The translations under genes and the position numbers were made by a program. From assembly GCA_044226045.1 (NCBI GenBank), contig JBGAHR010000021.1, positions 1 to 64,000 on the forward strand: a DNA stretch of 64,000 bases, read 5' to 3'. Under the pieces are notes generated by a model. The model searched no databases. It was not told the DNA's origin and saw nothing but the letters and a program-made list of their open reading frames with translations. Each line of letters begins with the position of its first letter. Positions within the stretch are counted from its first letter, which is position 1. Shown piece after piece: positions 25,674 to 33,903 of this stretch. This DNA is from Endoryza sp044226045 (GTDB lineage Bacteria > Bacteroidota > Bacteroidia > Chitinophagales > Chitinophagaceae).

Positions 25674-25730
25674 TTACAGCAGTTTGCCGTCAAAGAGTGA
25701 ATAAGGGCAAAACTGTCAGCGGGCTTACAT

Positions 25731-25960
25731 AATGAGAGCGGGAGTGAGAGCGAGAGCGGAAGGGGAAAGAGAAACGGAAAGAGAAAGGCAAACGGAGCGG
25801 GAGCGATAGCGAGAGCGGAAGGGGAAAGGGAAACGGAAAGGAAGACACGAGCGGAAGCGAGCGCGACAGTTGACTCTGCGTTCTCAGCGCCTTCTGCGTC
25901 TTCAGCGATTCGCCTAATTCGCCTAATTCGTCTAATTCGCGTAATTCGCGTAATTCGCAT
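25731..25960. repeat. Repeat island R2: GAGCGGGAGT / GGGAAA / TAATTCGC modules
   Basis: Purine-rich modules (about 25731-25865) are the reverse complement of R1 tracts; 25733-25768 is identical to 3857-3892 inverted. A second part (about 25905-25957) repeats an octamer-like CTAATTCG(C) unit six times. The stretch 25674-25730 shows nothing else. Any open frame here reflects composition. The island ends 7 nt before the mlaE regulatory boxes. Confidence 0.88.
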
Positions 25961-25963
25961 TCT

Positions 25964-26028
25964 TGACAAACATCACCTCACTACTTGATCCTGTTCATAA
26001 CCTTTACGGCGATCTTGGGGGAGATTTG
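25964..26028 (+). promoter_or_regulatory. Tandem Crp/Fnr-type boxes and -7 element, mlaE promoter
   Basis: Box 1 TGA-CAAACA-TCA (25964-25975), box 2 TGA-TCCTGT-TCA (25986-25997), starts 22 bp apart. After 23 bp comes GAGATTTG (26021-26028), five of six to TAnnTTTG. Same geometry as at 31677, 32643, 33812, 36333 and 48549. Confidence 0.75.
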
Positions 26029-26043
26029 GTATATTCATATTGT

Positions 26044-26814
26044 ATGTCTACCCCATCCCAGACAAATGATTTTTTTAAGGAGACAGGAGGAATCACCCGA
26101 TTTGCGGGAAGGTTCCTGGTACAGGTTTTTCAGCCACGCTACGAAATACAGGAGTTTCTGAGGCAATGCTTTCTCATCGGGTATAAATCCTTACCACTCA
26201 TAGGTCTGACCGGATTTATCATGGGCCTGGTTCTTACAATGCAACTGCGACCGACTATGGAAGATTATGGGGTGGAATCGCAGATACCGGCCATGGTGGG
26301 AATCGCGATCGTTCGGGAGATCGGGCCGGTTATTACGGCATTGATATTTGCCGGTAAGATCGGAAGCAGCATCGGCGCCGAACTGGGTTCCATGAAGGTT
26401 ACCGAACAGATCGATGCCATGGAAGTATCCGGTACCAATCCATTTAAATTCCTGGTGGTTACCAGAGTGCTGGCATCCACCACCATGCTTCCGATACTCG
26501 TATTACTCGGTGACGCCATTTCTTTGTATGGTTCCTATGTCGGAGTAAACATTCAGGGAACCACCAGTTTTCGGCTGTTCTATATGCAGGTCTTCGATAA
26601 CCTTTCTTTCGGAGATGTACTGCCGGCCTTTGTGAAATCTTATTTTTTTGGTTTCGCCGTGGGCATCATCGGTTGTTATAAAGGGTATCATTCCAATAAA
26701 GGAACAGAAGGAGTAGGACGTTCGGCCAATTCAGCAGTGGTCGTTTCATCCATCATGATTTTTGTAATTGATTTATTAGCTGTACAGGTCACCGATATTT
26801 TGGGACTTAACTGA
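26044..26814 (+). CDS. mlaE: MlaE-type phospholipid ABC transporter permease
   Basis: A 256-residue inner-membrane permease of the MlaE/YrbE family. The ATG at 26044 is preferred over an upstream TTG that falls inside a regulatory box. Hydrophobic helices and the family core LIGLTGFIMGLVLTMQLRPTMEDYG, then REIGPVITALIFAGKIGSSIGAELGSMKVTEQIDAMEVSG, are conserved. With MlaF and MlaD it moves phospholipids between the inner membrane and the outer membrane. Genes for the three subunits are packed (1-nt gap and 4-nt overlap). The promoter carries tandem TGA-N6-TCA boxes, linking lipid traffic to the stress regulon. Confidence 0.93.
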   Translation: MSTPSQTNDFFKETGGITRFAGRFLVQVFQPRYEIQEFLRQCFLIGYKSLPLIGLTGFIMGLVLTMQLRPTMEDYGVESQIPAMVGIAIVREIGPVITALIFAGKIGSSIGAELGSMKVTEQIDAMEVSGTNPFKFLVVTRVLASTTMLPILVLLGDAISLYGSYVGVNIQGTTSFRLFYMQVFDNLSFGDVLPAFVKSYFFGFAVGIIGCYKGYHSNKGTEGVGRSANSAVVVSSIMIFVIDLLAVQVTDILGLN

Positions 26815-26815
26815 C

Positions 26816-27592
26816 ATGATCCAGGAAACGACATATGAAGAAGGCAAGCCAATGGAGGGTACGACAAACCCGGCCATTCTTATTGAGCATTTGTATAAAG
26901 CTTTTGGCGATAACCAGGTACTGGTGGATTTCAACCTGTCAGTTGAAAAGGGCGAGAATGTAGTGGTATTGGGGAAATCAGGTTCAGGAAAATCTGTTTT
27001 GATCAAATGCATTATTGGATTGCTGGAACCTGATAAGGGAACAATTGAAGTGCTCGGAAAAAATATTACCGAGCTCAATCATCAGCAACTGGATGAAATA
27101 AGAGCCAAAGTGGGATTTCTTTTTCAAAGCAACGCGCTCTATGATTCCATGACGGTCAGGGAGAACCTCGAGTTCCCCTTGCGTCGTCACTGGATACAGC
27201 TATCAAAAGAAGAAGCGGACAAATCGGTGATGGAAGCATTGGAAGATGTGGGTCTTGCCCATACTGTAGATATGATGCCGGCCGAACTGTCGGGAGGCAT
27301 GCGTAAAAGGATCGCACTGGCACGCACCCTCATTATGCGACCCGAAATCATCCTGTATGATGAACCCACTACAGGACTGGATCCGGTCACCGGAAAGGAA
27401 ATCATTCAGTTGATTATCGAAATACACCAGAAATACAAATCCTCTTCCCTGATCATTTCCCACGACATGACCTGTGTGAAGCTGGCCGCTGACAGAATAG
27501 TACTGTTGATCCAGGGAAAATGTTATGCCACGGGCACTTACCAGGATTTTAGTGGTTCAACGGATCCGCAGATAAAACAATTTTTTGAATGA
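26816..27592 (+). CDS. mlaF: MlaF-type ABC transporter ATPase
   Basis: A 258-residue ATPase. Walker A is GKSGSGKSV (about residue 55), the signature is ELSGGMRKRIALAR, Walker B LYDEPTTGLDP, and the switch His is in IISHDMTC. The GGMRKR signature form and the C-terminal YATGTYQDFSGSTDPQIKQFFE tail are typical of MlaF/Ttg2A rather than of drug exporters. It powers MlaE. The ATG at 26816 directly follows the mlaE stop; a later in-frame Met (residue 13) could also be used. Its stop overlaps mlaD by 4 nt. Confidence 0.93.
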   Translation: MIQETTYEEGKPMEGTTNPAILIEHLYKAFGDNQVLVDFNLSVEKGENVVVLGKSGSGKSVLIKCIIGLLEPDKGTIEVLGKNITELNHQQLDEIRAKVGFLFQSNALYDSMTVRENLEFPLRRHWIQLSKEEADKSVMEALEDVGLAHTVDMMPAELSGGMRKRIALARTLIMRPEIILYDEPTTGLDPVTGKEIIQLIIEIHQKYKSSSLIISHDMTCVKLAADRIVLLIQGKCYATGTYQDFSGSTDPQIKQFFE

Positions 27593-28773
27593 CTATGGCC
27601 AAAAGAAATTTCAATAATATCCAGCTGGGTATATTTGCCCTTGTAGGTCTCCTGTTCCTGGTGGTTATGCTTTATATGATCGGCAAGAACAAGAACATGT
27701 TCGGACATACTTTCCAGTTGAAAGCCCGATTCGACAATGTGCATGGCCTGGTGTCTGGCAATAACGTCCGCTTTGCCGGTATCGAGGCGGGAACCGTGGA
27801 AAAAATTGAAATCCTCAACGATACCACTATAGAGGTGCAAATGTACATCGATGAAAAATTCAAATCATTCCTGCATAATAACGCAGTGGCTTCTATAGCT
27901 ACTGATGGATTAATGGGGAATAAGGTCATTAATATTTCACCGGTGAACCAGGCAGCACCCCTGGTGAAAGAAGGAGACCTGATTGCAACCAGTAAAGCCG
28001 TTGATATTGACCAGATGCTCCGTACGCTCTCTGCAACCAATGAAGATGTGGCGGTCATAGCCAGGAACCTGAAAGTCACCGTAGACCGGCTGAACAATAG
28101 TTCCGGACTCTGGAAACTGCTCAACGACGAACGGATTCCGGCGGATATCAGGTCGTCAGCGGCCAATATCAAATTAACCACTTCGAGATCGGCCTCCCTC
28201 ATTGCAGACCTTCAACAGATGGTCAATGAAACAAAAAGCGGTAAAGGTGTATTGGGTGTGTTGTTGCAGGACACTGGGTTCTCTCGACAGCTGGACGCGG
28301 CGATGACCAAAATACAGGCGGCTGCGAATAATATCGACACACTTTCCAATAGTTTGAAAATGTCCGCCTCGCATATTCAAAGTGCGGTCGTCAATCCCAA
28401 AACTACCGCAGGAGCCATACTGGATGATAGCCTAATCGTGCAGAAGATACACGCGAGCCTCGAAAACATCAGGTTGGGAACCGAAGGGTTTAACCAGAAT
28501 ATGGAGGCACTGAAGCATAATTTCCTGTTCAGGTCTTATTTCAGAAAGCTGGAACGCGAACAGGCCAAACAAAAAAAAATAACAAACCGGGAAAGCGACT
28601 GGTCCCTTTCAATTAAAGGGTACTGCTTATATTTAGCGCCGAATTCATGGATTCAATCACACATATTGCGCTTGGTGCCTGCGTGGGAGAGGCTTTTTTT
28701 GAACGGGGTTTCGGCAAGAAAGCCATGGTATGGGGCGCGCTGGCCCAGAGTATACCGGATATCGATTTTGTAG
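27589..28773 (+). CDS. mlaD: MlaD-type MCE protein, reading frame extended past its likely end
   Basis: An MCE-domain protein: one N-terminal membrane helix (LGIFALVGLLFLVVMLYMIG), the MCE core (about 38-120: LKARFDNVHGLVSGNNVRFAGIEAGTVEKIEIL) and a long helical region. It binds lipid for MlaEF. As read, the frame gives 394 residues, but the last 64 look non-native and overlap the next gene by 127 nt. The break point is a run of nine A at 28571-28579. With eight A the frame would stop at once after Q-A-K-Q-K-K, giving 330 residues and no overlap. So an assembly error, a real frameshift or transcriptional slippage is likely. Confidence 0.85.
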   Translation: MTMAKRNFNNIQLGIFALVGLLFLVVMLYMIGKNKNMFGHTFQLKARFDNVHGLVSGNNVRFAGIEAGTVEKIEILNDTTIEVQMYIDEKFKSFLHNNAVASIATDGLMGNKVINISPVNQAAPLVKEGDLIATSKAVDIDQMLRTLSATNEDVAVIARNLKVTVDRLNNSSGLWKLLNDERIPADIRSSAANIKLTTSRSASLIADLQQMVNETKSGKGVLGVLLQDTGFSRQLDAAMTKIQAAANNIDTLSNSLKMSASHIQSAVVNPKTTAGAILDDSLIVQKIHASLENIRLGTEGFNQNMEALKHNFLFRSYFRKLEREQAKQKKITNRESDWSLSIKGYCLYLAPNSWIQSHILRLVPAWERLFLNGVSARKPWYGARWPRVYRISIL

Positions 28774-29657
28774 CTTCCTTCTGGCTGCCCACTTCCGATG
28801 ACCTGCTGGTCCATCGTGGGTTCACTCATTCTTTGTTGTTTGCGCTGATGATAGTGCCGCTCATGGCCGTTGCGGCGAATAGAATCCATCATCCGCATAA
28901 TATTTCATACCGGAAATGGTTTCTGTTTTTCGCGGTGGAAGTAGGGTTGCATCTCTTCCTGGATGCTTTCAATAACTATGGAATCGGCTGGCTGGAACCG
29001 TTTAGTCATGCCCGTTATTCTTTCAATACCATTTATGTGCTCGACTTCTTCTTCTCCATATGGCCCGTCATCGCAATGATAGCCCTGATCTTTCTTCATC
29101 CTTTTCATAAAAGAAGAAAATTCTGGTGGCTTTTCGGGGTGGTTTTGCCTTTCCTTTACCTGGGTTACGGGGTATTCAATAAGCTTTCGATCGATAGAGA
29201 TGTTAAGAAAATGCTGGCCCAGCAGAAAATAAGTTATAACCGCTATTTTACTACGCCGGCGCCTATGCAAAACTGGCTCTGGTTTGTGGTAGCAGGTAAT
29301 GACAGCGGGTACTACGTCGGCTTCAGATCTGTATTTGACCGGCAGCCTCAACTCAACCTGGAGTACTTTCCGAGGCATACCGATCTGTTGGACTCTATCT
29401 CCGATCACCGGGAAGTGAAAAACCTGGTTCGGTTCTCCCAGCAGTTTTATGTTGTTCAGCAATGGAATGATACCCTTGTCTTCAACGACCTTCGGTTCGG
29501 CCAGATATTTGGATGGGAAGAACCCCGGGCGCGGTTTGTGTTTCACTACTTTCTTCAGCACCCCGATGACAACCACCTCGTTGTTCAACGGGGAAGGTTC
29601 CTTGGATGGGATGCCGAACGTTTCAAAGCTTATCTAAGAAGAATCCGGGGAAACTAA
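28647..29657 (+). CDS. YdjM/DUF457-type membrane metal-dependent hydrolase
   Basis: A 336-residue inner-membrane protein of the YdjM/LexA-binding-inner-membrane-hydrolase family. The N terminus has the family pattern DSITHIALGACVGE, then PDIDFVASF and VHRGFTHSLLFA, with His and Asp residues fit for metal binding; a second HLFLDAFNNYG motif follows. Several hydrophobic helices lie between residues 60 and 185, and a soluble C-terminal domain (about 200-336) follows. It sits downstream of mlaD, so a lipid- or membrane-linked job is plausible. Its actual substrate is unknown. It converges on the phospholipase D gene with a 4-nt overlap of stops. Confidence 0.82.
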   Translation: MDSITHIALGACVGEAFFERGFGKKAMVWGALAQSIPDIDFVASFWLPTSDDLLVHRGFTHSLLFALMIVPLMAVAANRIHHPHNISYRKWFLFFAVEVGLHLFLDAFNNYGIGWLEPFSHARYSFNTIYVLDFFFSIWPVIAMIALIFLHPFHKRRKFWWLFGVVLPFLYLGYGVFNKLSIDRDVKKMLAQQKISYNRYFTTPAPMQNWLWFVVAGNDSGYYVGFRSVFDRQPQLNLEYFPRHTDLLDSISDHREVKNLVRFSQQFYVVQQWNDTLVFNDLRFGQIFGWEEPRARFVFHYFLQHPDDNHLVVQRGRFLGWDAERFKAYLRRIRGN

Positions 29658-30898
29658 ACGGAAGCTGTTTTTTTCCTGGCCGCTTGTTGCTCCTTACGCG
29701 GCAATCGTACTTTTTTATCTCTCTTGTAATAGGAGGTGGAAAGCAGGAAGGTAAGACGGATCAGTTTATAGCTCAGCCACCTGAAAAACTGTCTTATCCA
29801 GTTTTTTTGCCCTTCGTGTACCGCTTTGGTGATGGGAATGCAATCGCTGGCCATAATTTCTTTCAAAGTCTTCTCGGTCTTTTTTGCAAATGCATGATCA
29901 ATGATTTCCAGGTTGCATTCTATGCTGGCATACCAGCTCAGGTCGTTCAGGTTATACGAGCCGACGGTTGTCCAGACACTGTCACAGGTCGCCAGTTTTG
30001 CATGAAGAATGCTGGGGTGGTATTCGTAGAGTTCAACTCCTCTTCGCAAAAGCCAATCGTAAAACCATCTTTCCGCATATTTGGCCAGGGGGATATCGGA
30101 TCTTTCTGTAATCACCACCTGAATACGCACACCCCGTTTAGCGGCATAATGAAGTTGCCGGCGAATAACCTTGCCGGGTAAAAAATAACTGCAGAAAATC
30201 ACCACATGCGATTTAGCCTGCGATAACATACGGGTATAGGCAGCCGAAATTTCGTTCTGCCGGCGTATCCAGTCATTACGCCTCACCCTGATTATAGATT
30301 GGTGAAGATCTGGTTGCCAGTTGACCGGATCCCCGGGATAAAGATTCCGCGGAAGTTCTTTGCCTTCCCACATTCGCTGGCAGTGTTTGTCCAGTACACT
30401 CACTTCCGGCCCCGTCACCAGGACCGCAAAATCCAGCCAGGCGGGCACGTCATTGATATCGTTGTATCTGTCGGCCAGGTTGATCCCCCCCACCAGGGCG
30501 GTGGTGCCATCTGCTACAAAGATTTTCTGATGCATGCGCCGGCCAAAATAAAGGTTCCTGCTTTTGAATAAGGGTTCAAAAAAATGAAATTGAACACCCG
30601 CTTCCTTCAATTTGTTGACGATAGAAAGTGGCAGACCCTGCGAGGCATAACCGTCTGCCAGCAGACAGACCTGCACTTTTCGAGCGGCAGCTGCACAAAT
30701 GGCTTCGAGCACGCTCATGCCGGTTTCGTCGTCGCTGACAATATATACCTGCAGGTGAATATGACTCTGTGCCTGACCGATCAGTTGAATCAGCAGATCG
30801 AAATAGCCACGCCCACCCCGAATCAGTTGCGGTGTGCTGATTTCGTGTGAATTAGAGGCCTGGTTGTTCGGGGCTGTATTCATCGAAGGGAAATTCAA
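29654..30898 (-). CDS. Phospholipase D family protein, cardiolipin synthase-like
   Basis: A 414-residue PLD-superfamily enzyme with two HKD motifs: MHQKIFVADGTTALVGGINLADRY (about 125-150) and ILHAKLATCDSVWTTVGSYNLNDLS (about 300-325). The second lacks the usual Asp six positions after Lys only in spacing detail; His and Lys are present. Overall order and length fit bacterial ClsB/ClsC-like cardiolipin synthases, which join phosphatidylglycerol molecules at the membrane. There is no N-terminal membrane helix, as in ClsB. A Met five codons further in could be the start instead. Divergent from the 31050 gene; convergent with the DUF457 gene. Confidence 0.88.
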   Translation of the reverse strand: MNFPSMNTAPNNQASNSHEISTPQLIRGGRGYFDLLIQLIGQAQSHIHLQVYIVSDDETGMSVLEAICAAAARKVQVCLLADGYASQGLPLSIVNKLKEAGVQFHFFEPLFKSRNLYFGRRMHQKIFVADGTTALVGGINLADRYNDINDVPAWLDFAVLVTGPEVSVLDKHCQRMWEGKELPRNLYPGDPVNWQPDLHQSIIRVRRNDWIRRQNEISAAYTRMLSQAKSHVVIFCSYFLPGKVIRRQLHYAAKRGVRIQVVITERSDIPLAKYAERWFYDWLLRRGVELYEYHPSILHAKLATCDSVWTTVGSYNLNDLSWYASIECNLEIIDHAFAKKTEKTLKEIMASDCIPITKAVHEGQKNWIRQFFRWLSYKLIRLTFLLSTSYYKRDKKVRLPRKEQQAARKKTASV

Positions 30899-30962
30899 CC
30901 TAAATTTATTTCGTTGTGTTCAAATTACTTCATTCATTTTAAAGACTGATTTACAGTAAAGC

Positions 30963-31027
30963 TGATCATTTTTTGCAGGCCTACTGACGCTAATCATGAC
31001 ATTCGACGGAGCAGGAAGATAATTTCA
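30963..31027 (+). promoter_or_regulatory. Crp/Fnr-type box with upstream half box, 31050 promoter
   Basis: Full box TGA-CGCTAA-TCA (30985-30996); 22 bp upstream a half box TGA at 30963. After 23 bp lies TAATTTCA (31020-31027), four of six to TAnnTTTG. Geometry agrees with the island's tandem promoters, sequence is weaker. Confidence 0.5.
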
Positions 31028-31049
31028 CGCTTAAATCACTTCTGCCACT

Positions 31050-31664
31050 ATGCGAATCCATGAAAAATACAGCTGTTTATTACCAGCCTTACTATTGTTC
31101 CTGCCTGTTTTGACCAACGCCCAGGGAGTGCAGGACGATCGGGAGTATTATTATATAGGGATCAATCCTGTATCTCCATTTACCGGCATTCGTTCAGAAT
31201 TTACTTCCCGGAGTTTGCCTTTGTTTTCGAACCTCGAATCCGGCATTTCCGTGTTTGGAGGCAAGATTTGGGGTGACACCTATAATGTGGAAACGCGGCT
31301 CAGCTATGGTTCTCCTCAGTCGCGCTATCGGTTATTCCAGGTTCACAGCGGTTTTCAGTTTTGTTTTCCCTCGCACTATAAACAATGGAATCCTTACACG
31401 GGTGTGTTCTTCCGTTTGTATTCACTCCATAACCTGGATCAGCTACCCGACTATGTAAATACCGGTTTCTATGCCAGCCTTGGCAATCGGTTCAATTGGT
31501 TTCCGTTTTTCATCGACTGCAGAATTCAACAATACTTGGCCGGCCTGAGTTGGGCGAGCCGGCAGGGCGCCAAGGCGGCCTTTGATTTTAAACCAGGTAT
31601 ATATGGCTGGAGCTCGGCCTATATTCCTATGATAAGTATCGGGGCCGGATTTTATTTCAAATAG
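31050..31664 (+). CDS. Exported outer-membrane-type hypothetical protein
   Basis: A 204-residue protein with a signal peptide (YSCLLPALLLFLPVLTNAQG). The rest is aromatic and beta-rich with a final Phe-Lys (MISIGAGFYFK), as in small outer-membrane barrels. Strands such as NVETRLSYGSP, YRLFQVHSGFQFCFP and WNPYTGVFFRLYSL alternate well. No family can be named. A TGA-N6-TCA box at the standard distance suggests it belongs to the same regulon as the universal stress gene that follows it. Confidence 0.65.
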   Translation: MRIHEKYSCLLPALLLFLPVLTNAQGVQDDREYYYIGINPVSPFTGIRSEFTSRSLPLFSNLESGISVFGGKIWGDTYNVETRLSYGSPQSRYRLFQVHSGFQFCFPSHYKQWNPYTGVFFRLYSLHNLDQLPDYVNTGFYASLGNRFNWFPFFIDCRIQQYLAGLSWASRQGAKAAFDFKPGIYGWSSAYIPMISIGAGFYFK

Positions 31665-31676
31665 AAAAGCCTTCCT

Positions 31677-31742
31677 TGATCAACTTCAGATACCGGCCTA
31701 ACTGATGTCATAGTTGCCGGATAGGGGCGACGATTATTTTTG
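31677..31742 (+). promoter_or_regulatory. Tandem Crp/Fnr-type boxes and -7 element, first universal stress gene
   Basis: Box 1 TGA-TCAACT-TCA (31677-31688), box 2 TAA-CTGATG-TCA (31699-31710), starts 22 bp apart. After 24 bp lies TATTTTTG (31735-31742), an exact TAnnTTTG. One half-site mismatch in box 2. Confidence 0.75.
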
Positions 31743-31786
31743 GGTGGCTTACAGGTTCGGTTTTTTATTCAACCAATCGTCTCAAT

Positions 31787-32626
31787 ATGAAAAAGTTTAT
31801 CGCTGCCATCGACGGATTACGTTATTCCCCCAGTTCGGTCGAGTACGCCAGTGTGCTCGCCCGGCAGGCAAAAGCCCACCTGGTTGGGGTGTCGCTGGAA
31901 GACATCGGTTACCGCAGTTATCCATTGAGCGAAGTGGTTCATAAAAACAGACTGGACGAAAAGGAAATGAGATTGAAAGATGACCAGGATCGGGAGAAGC
32001 GTAAAGCGGCCAAAGACCAGTTTGAAAAGAGCTGCCAGGAGGCCGGAATCAACTATTCCATCCATCGCGACCGGAATGTGGCCTTGAATGAATTGTTGCA
32101 GGAAAGCGTATATGCCGACTTGTTAGTTATCGACAAAGGCGAGACAATGGTTCGTTTTGATGAGAAATATCCGAGCCGTTTTTTGCGGGATATGCTGGCG
32201 GAAGTACAGTGCCCGGTTCTTGTAACACCTGGAAGCTATCAGGCCATTCAAAGGATACTTTTTCTATACGATGGCGATCCCTCCTCGGTATTTGCTATTA
32301 AGATGCTGTCCTATGTACTCCCCGTTTTTGATGATCTTCCCAAAGAAGTGCTCACCGTAAAGAATGAAAAGGCTTCTTTTCATCTCCCCGACAACACGTT
32401 AATGAAGGAGTATATGAAAAGACATTACCCGGAGGCGGAGTATCATGTTGTAAAAGGAATCCCGGAAGAAGAGATTGTTCGTTATGTAAAAAGCCAATCG
32501 GCTAATACGCTGGTTGTTACCGGCGCCTACAGACGGGGAATGGTGTCGCGCTGGTTCAGGGAAAGCATGGCCGACACGCTGATGCGGGAGACCAGTCAAC
32601 CCCTCTTTATCGCCCATAACCGTTAA
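31787..32626 (+). CDS. Universal stress protein, two Usp domains
   Basis: A 279-residue cytosolic protein of two UspA folds (about 1-145 and 150-279). The first starts MKKFIAAIDGLRYSPSSVEYA and has the long basic helix typical of two-domain Bacteroidota Usps. The second starts ILFLYDGDPSSVFAIKML and ends TLVVTGAYRRGMVSRWFRESMADTLM, followed by QPLFIAHN. The last part replaces the classical ATP-binding G-x2-G-x9-G(S/T) with G-A-x-R-R-G-x8-S, so nucleotide binding is uncertain. It resembles the Usp at 34895. Tandem boxes in its promoter suggest induction with the Balon-like and hsp20 genes. Confidence 0.9.
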   Translation: MKKFIAAIDGLRYSPSSVEYASVLARQAKAHLVGVSLEDIGYRSYPLSEVVHKNRLDEKEMRLKDDQDREKRKAAKDQFEKSCQEAGINYSIHRDRNVALNELLQESVYADLLVIDKGETMVRFDEKYPSRFLRDMLAEVQCPVLVTPGSYQAIQRILFLYDGDPSSVFAIKMLSYVLPVFDDLPKEVLTVKNEKASFHLPDNTLMKEYMKRHYPEAEYHVVKGIPEEEIVRYVKSQSANTLVVTGAYRRGMVSRWFRESMADTLMRETSQPLFIAHNR

Positions 32627-32642
32627 GAATTCTGCGCCTTCT

Positions 32643-32707
32643 TGAGTACTATCAAACTACCCGCTGATAACCGTCAGCGTTTTCCGCCTTGTCCACCGCT
32701 ATTTTTG
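32643..32707 (+). promoter_or_regulatory. Tandem Crp/Fnr-type boxes and -7 element, Balon-like gene
   Basis: Box 1 TGA-GTACTA-TCA (32643-32654; extended TTGAGTACTATCAA), box 2 TGA-TAACCG-TCA (32665-32676), starts 22 bp apart, then 23 bp to TATTTTTG (32700-32707), an exact TAnnTTTG. Box 1 differs from that at 36333 by one base. Confidence 0.85.
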
Positions 32708-32726
32708 AAAGCTAAAACGGTGCTAT

Positions 32727-33791
32727 ATGATTGATTCTGCAACAAACCCAAAACAATCAACGCCTTTGGCGATCAAAGCATCCCCAAGTGTGTCCATTTT
32801 CCTGCCCTTTGAACCCAAAATGTTCTCGAGAAAAGACCTTGAATTGAAATGGCAGTCTGTAATCGAGAAGGTGGAGTCCGAACTCTCCGGTAAATATGAT
32901 GAAACCAGCGCCAAAGCGGTAGTCAACCGGCTTCGGCAGGCTGTGAAGGAGCTGGACTATGGTACCTTCAAACAAAGTCTTGCGCTCTTTGTTTCTGCGG
33001 AAATTCAAAAGGCGTATTATCTCGATATCCCGCTTGAAGAGAAGATTATTGTTGACGGGCGGTTTGAAATACGCGATCTCGTATTCAGCAAGAAAGACAT
33101 CCACAAGTACCTCATCCTGGTATTAAGTGGACATAGAAGCCGCATTTTCCTCGGCAATACAGTTCAGTTCATGAGAATCGCTTTCAATACCTCGGAAAAT
33201 ATTGAGGCCTTGCAAAACGACATTCCGGAGCGAGTGGCCAACTTTACCGATATCTCCGGCAGAAAGGAAGTGATGCTCGATAAGTTCCTGCACCATATAG
33301 ACAGCGGCCTGGGACATATTCTAAAAGCCTATTCGCTGCCTTTGTTTGTCATGGGAACCGACCGTACCATCGGTCACTTTAAAGCTATCACCCACTACAA
33401 CGACAAGGTGATTCAATACATACACGGCAATTATGAAGATGCCGGCGATTCAGAAATAAGGGAAGCAATCAAACCTTATGTGGCCGATTGGAAGAAAGTG
33501 AAACAGGACGATTTATTGCAAAGACTGGATGTGGCCACAGGAGCCAAAAAAATTGTGTCGGGTATGGATAATGTAATGCGTGAAGCGGAACATAAAAGAG
33601 GCCGTTTGCTGGTGGTGGAAAAGAATTATACCTGCTTTAATCATCCGACCAGTTCCGTTAAAGGAGGTCATATAAAAGATGATGTGGATGAAGCCATCGA
33701 AAAAGTTATTGAAAATGGTGGTGATGTGGAATTTGTAGATGAGGGGTTGCTGGATCAGTATGAGCATATCGCGTTGACCCTATACTATTAG
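32727..33791 (+). CDS. baeRF/Balon-like (eRF1-related) ribosome hibernation factor candidate
   Basis: A 354-residue cytosolic protein with the architecture of bacterial eRF1-like (baeRF) proteins. It has an N-terminal domain (about 20-120), a middle RNase H-like domain (LILVLSGHRSRIFLGN, then FMDKFLHHIDSGLGHIL-like helices and PLFVMGTDRTIGHFKAIT), and a C-terminal L7Ae-like domain (GRLLVVEKNYTCF, then GGDVEFVDEGLLDQYEHIALTLYY). No GGQ motif is present, as expected for non-hydrolysing members. Balon and its relatives bind the A site of idle ribosomes; mycobacterial relatives are linked to stress regulons. Position between a universal stress gene and hsp20, behind tandem regulatory boxes, supports a hibernation role. 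Family call is good; function is inferred. Confidence 0.75.
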   Translation: MIDSATNPKQSTPLAIKASPSVSIFLPFEPKMFSRKDLELKWQSVIEKVESELSGKYDETSAKAVVNRLRQAVKELDYGTFKQSLALFVSAEIQKAYYLDIPLEEKIIVDGRFEIRDLVFSKKDIHKYLILVLSGHRSRIFLGNTVQFMRIAFNTSENIEALQNDIPERVANFTDISGRKEVMLDKFLHHIDSGLGHILKAYSLPLFVMGTDRTIGHFKAITHYNDKVIQYIHGNYEDAGDSEIREAIKPYVADWKKVKQDDLLQRLDVATGAKKIVSGMDNVMREAEHKRGRLLVVEKNYTCFNHPTSSVKGGHIKDDVDEAIEKVIENGGDVEFVDEGLLDQYEHIALTLYY

Positions 33792-33811
33792 GAAGACCGA
33801 AATGCGGGATG

Positions 33812-33876
33812 TGATGGAGATCAACCTTAACCTTGATAAAAGTCCTTGCTTAGCGAATCCACCCTCTGTAAACTTG
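33812..33876 (+). promoter_or_regulatory. Tandem Crp/Fnr-type boxes and -7 element, hsp20
   Basis: Box 1 TGA-TGGAGA-TCA (33812-33823), box 2 TGA-TAAAAG-TCC (33834-33845; one mismatch), starts 22 bp apart, then 23 bp to TAAACTTG (33869-33876), five of six to TAnnTTTG. Confidence 0.75.
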
Positions 33877-33903
33877 CTTCAAATTCAATTTTTCACTTCA
33901 AAC

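Noticed and set aside
25517..25969. A 150-codon minus-strand open frame through R2
   Set aside because: It reads repeat DNA, overlaps the YHS gene start and has composition-driven RITRIRRI runs.
25963..26043. Upstream TTG start of mlaE
   Set aside because: It lies inside the first TGA-N6-TCA box and upstream of the predicted -7 element; the ATG at 26044 fits family alignment.
28587..28773. Genuine C-terminal domain of MlaD
   Set aside because: The tail begins at an A9 run, has no family likeness, and overlaps a well-supported gene; one base fewer gives a natural stop.
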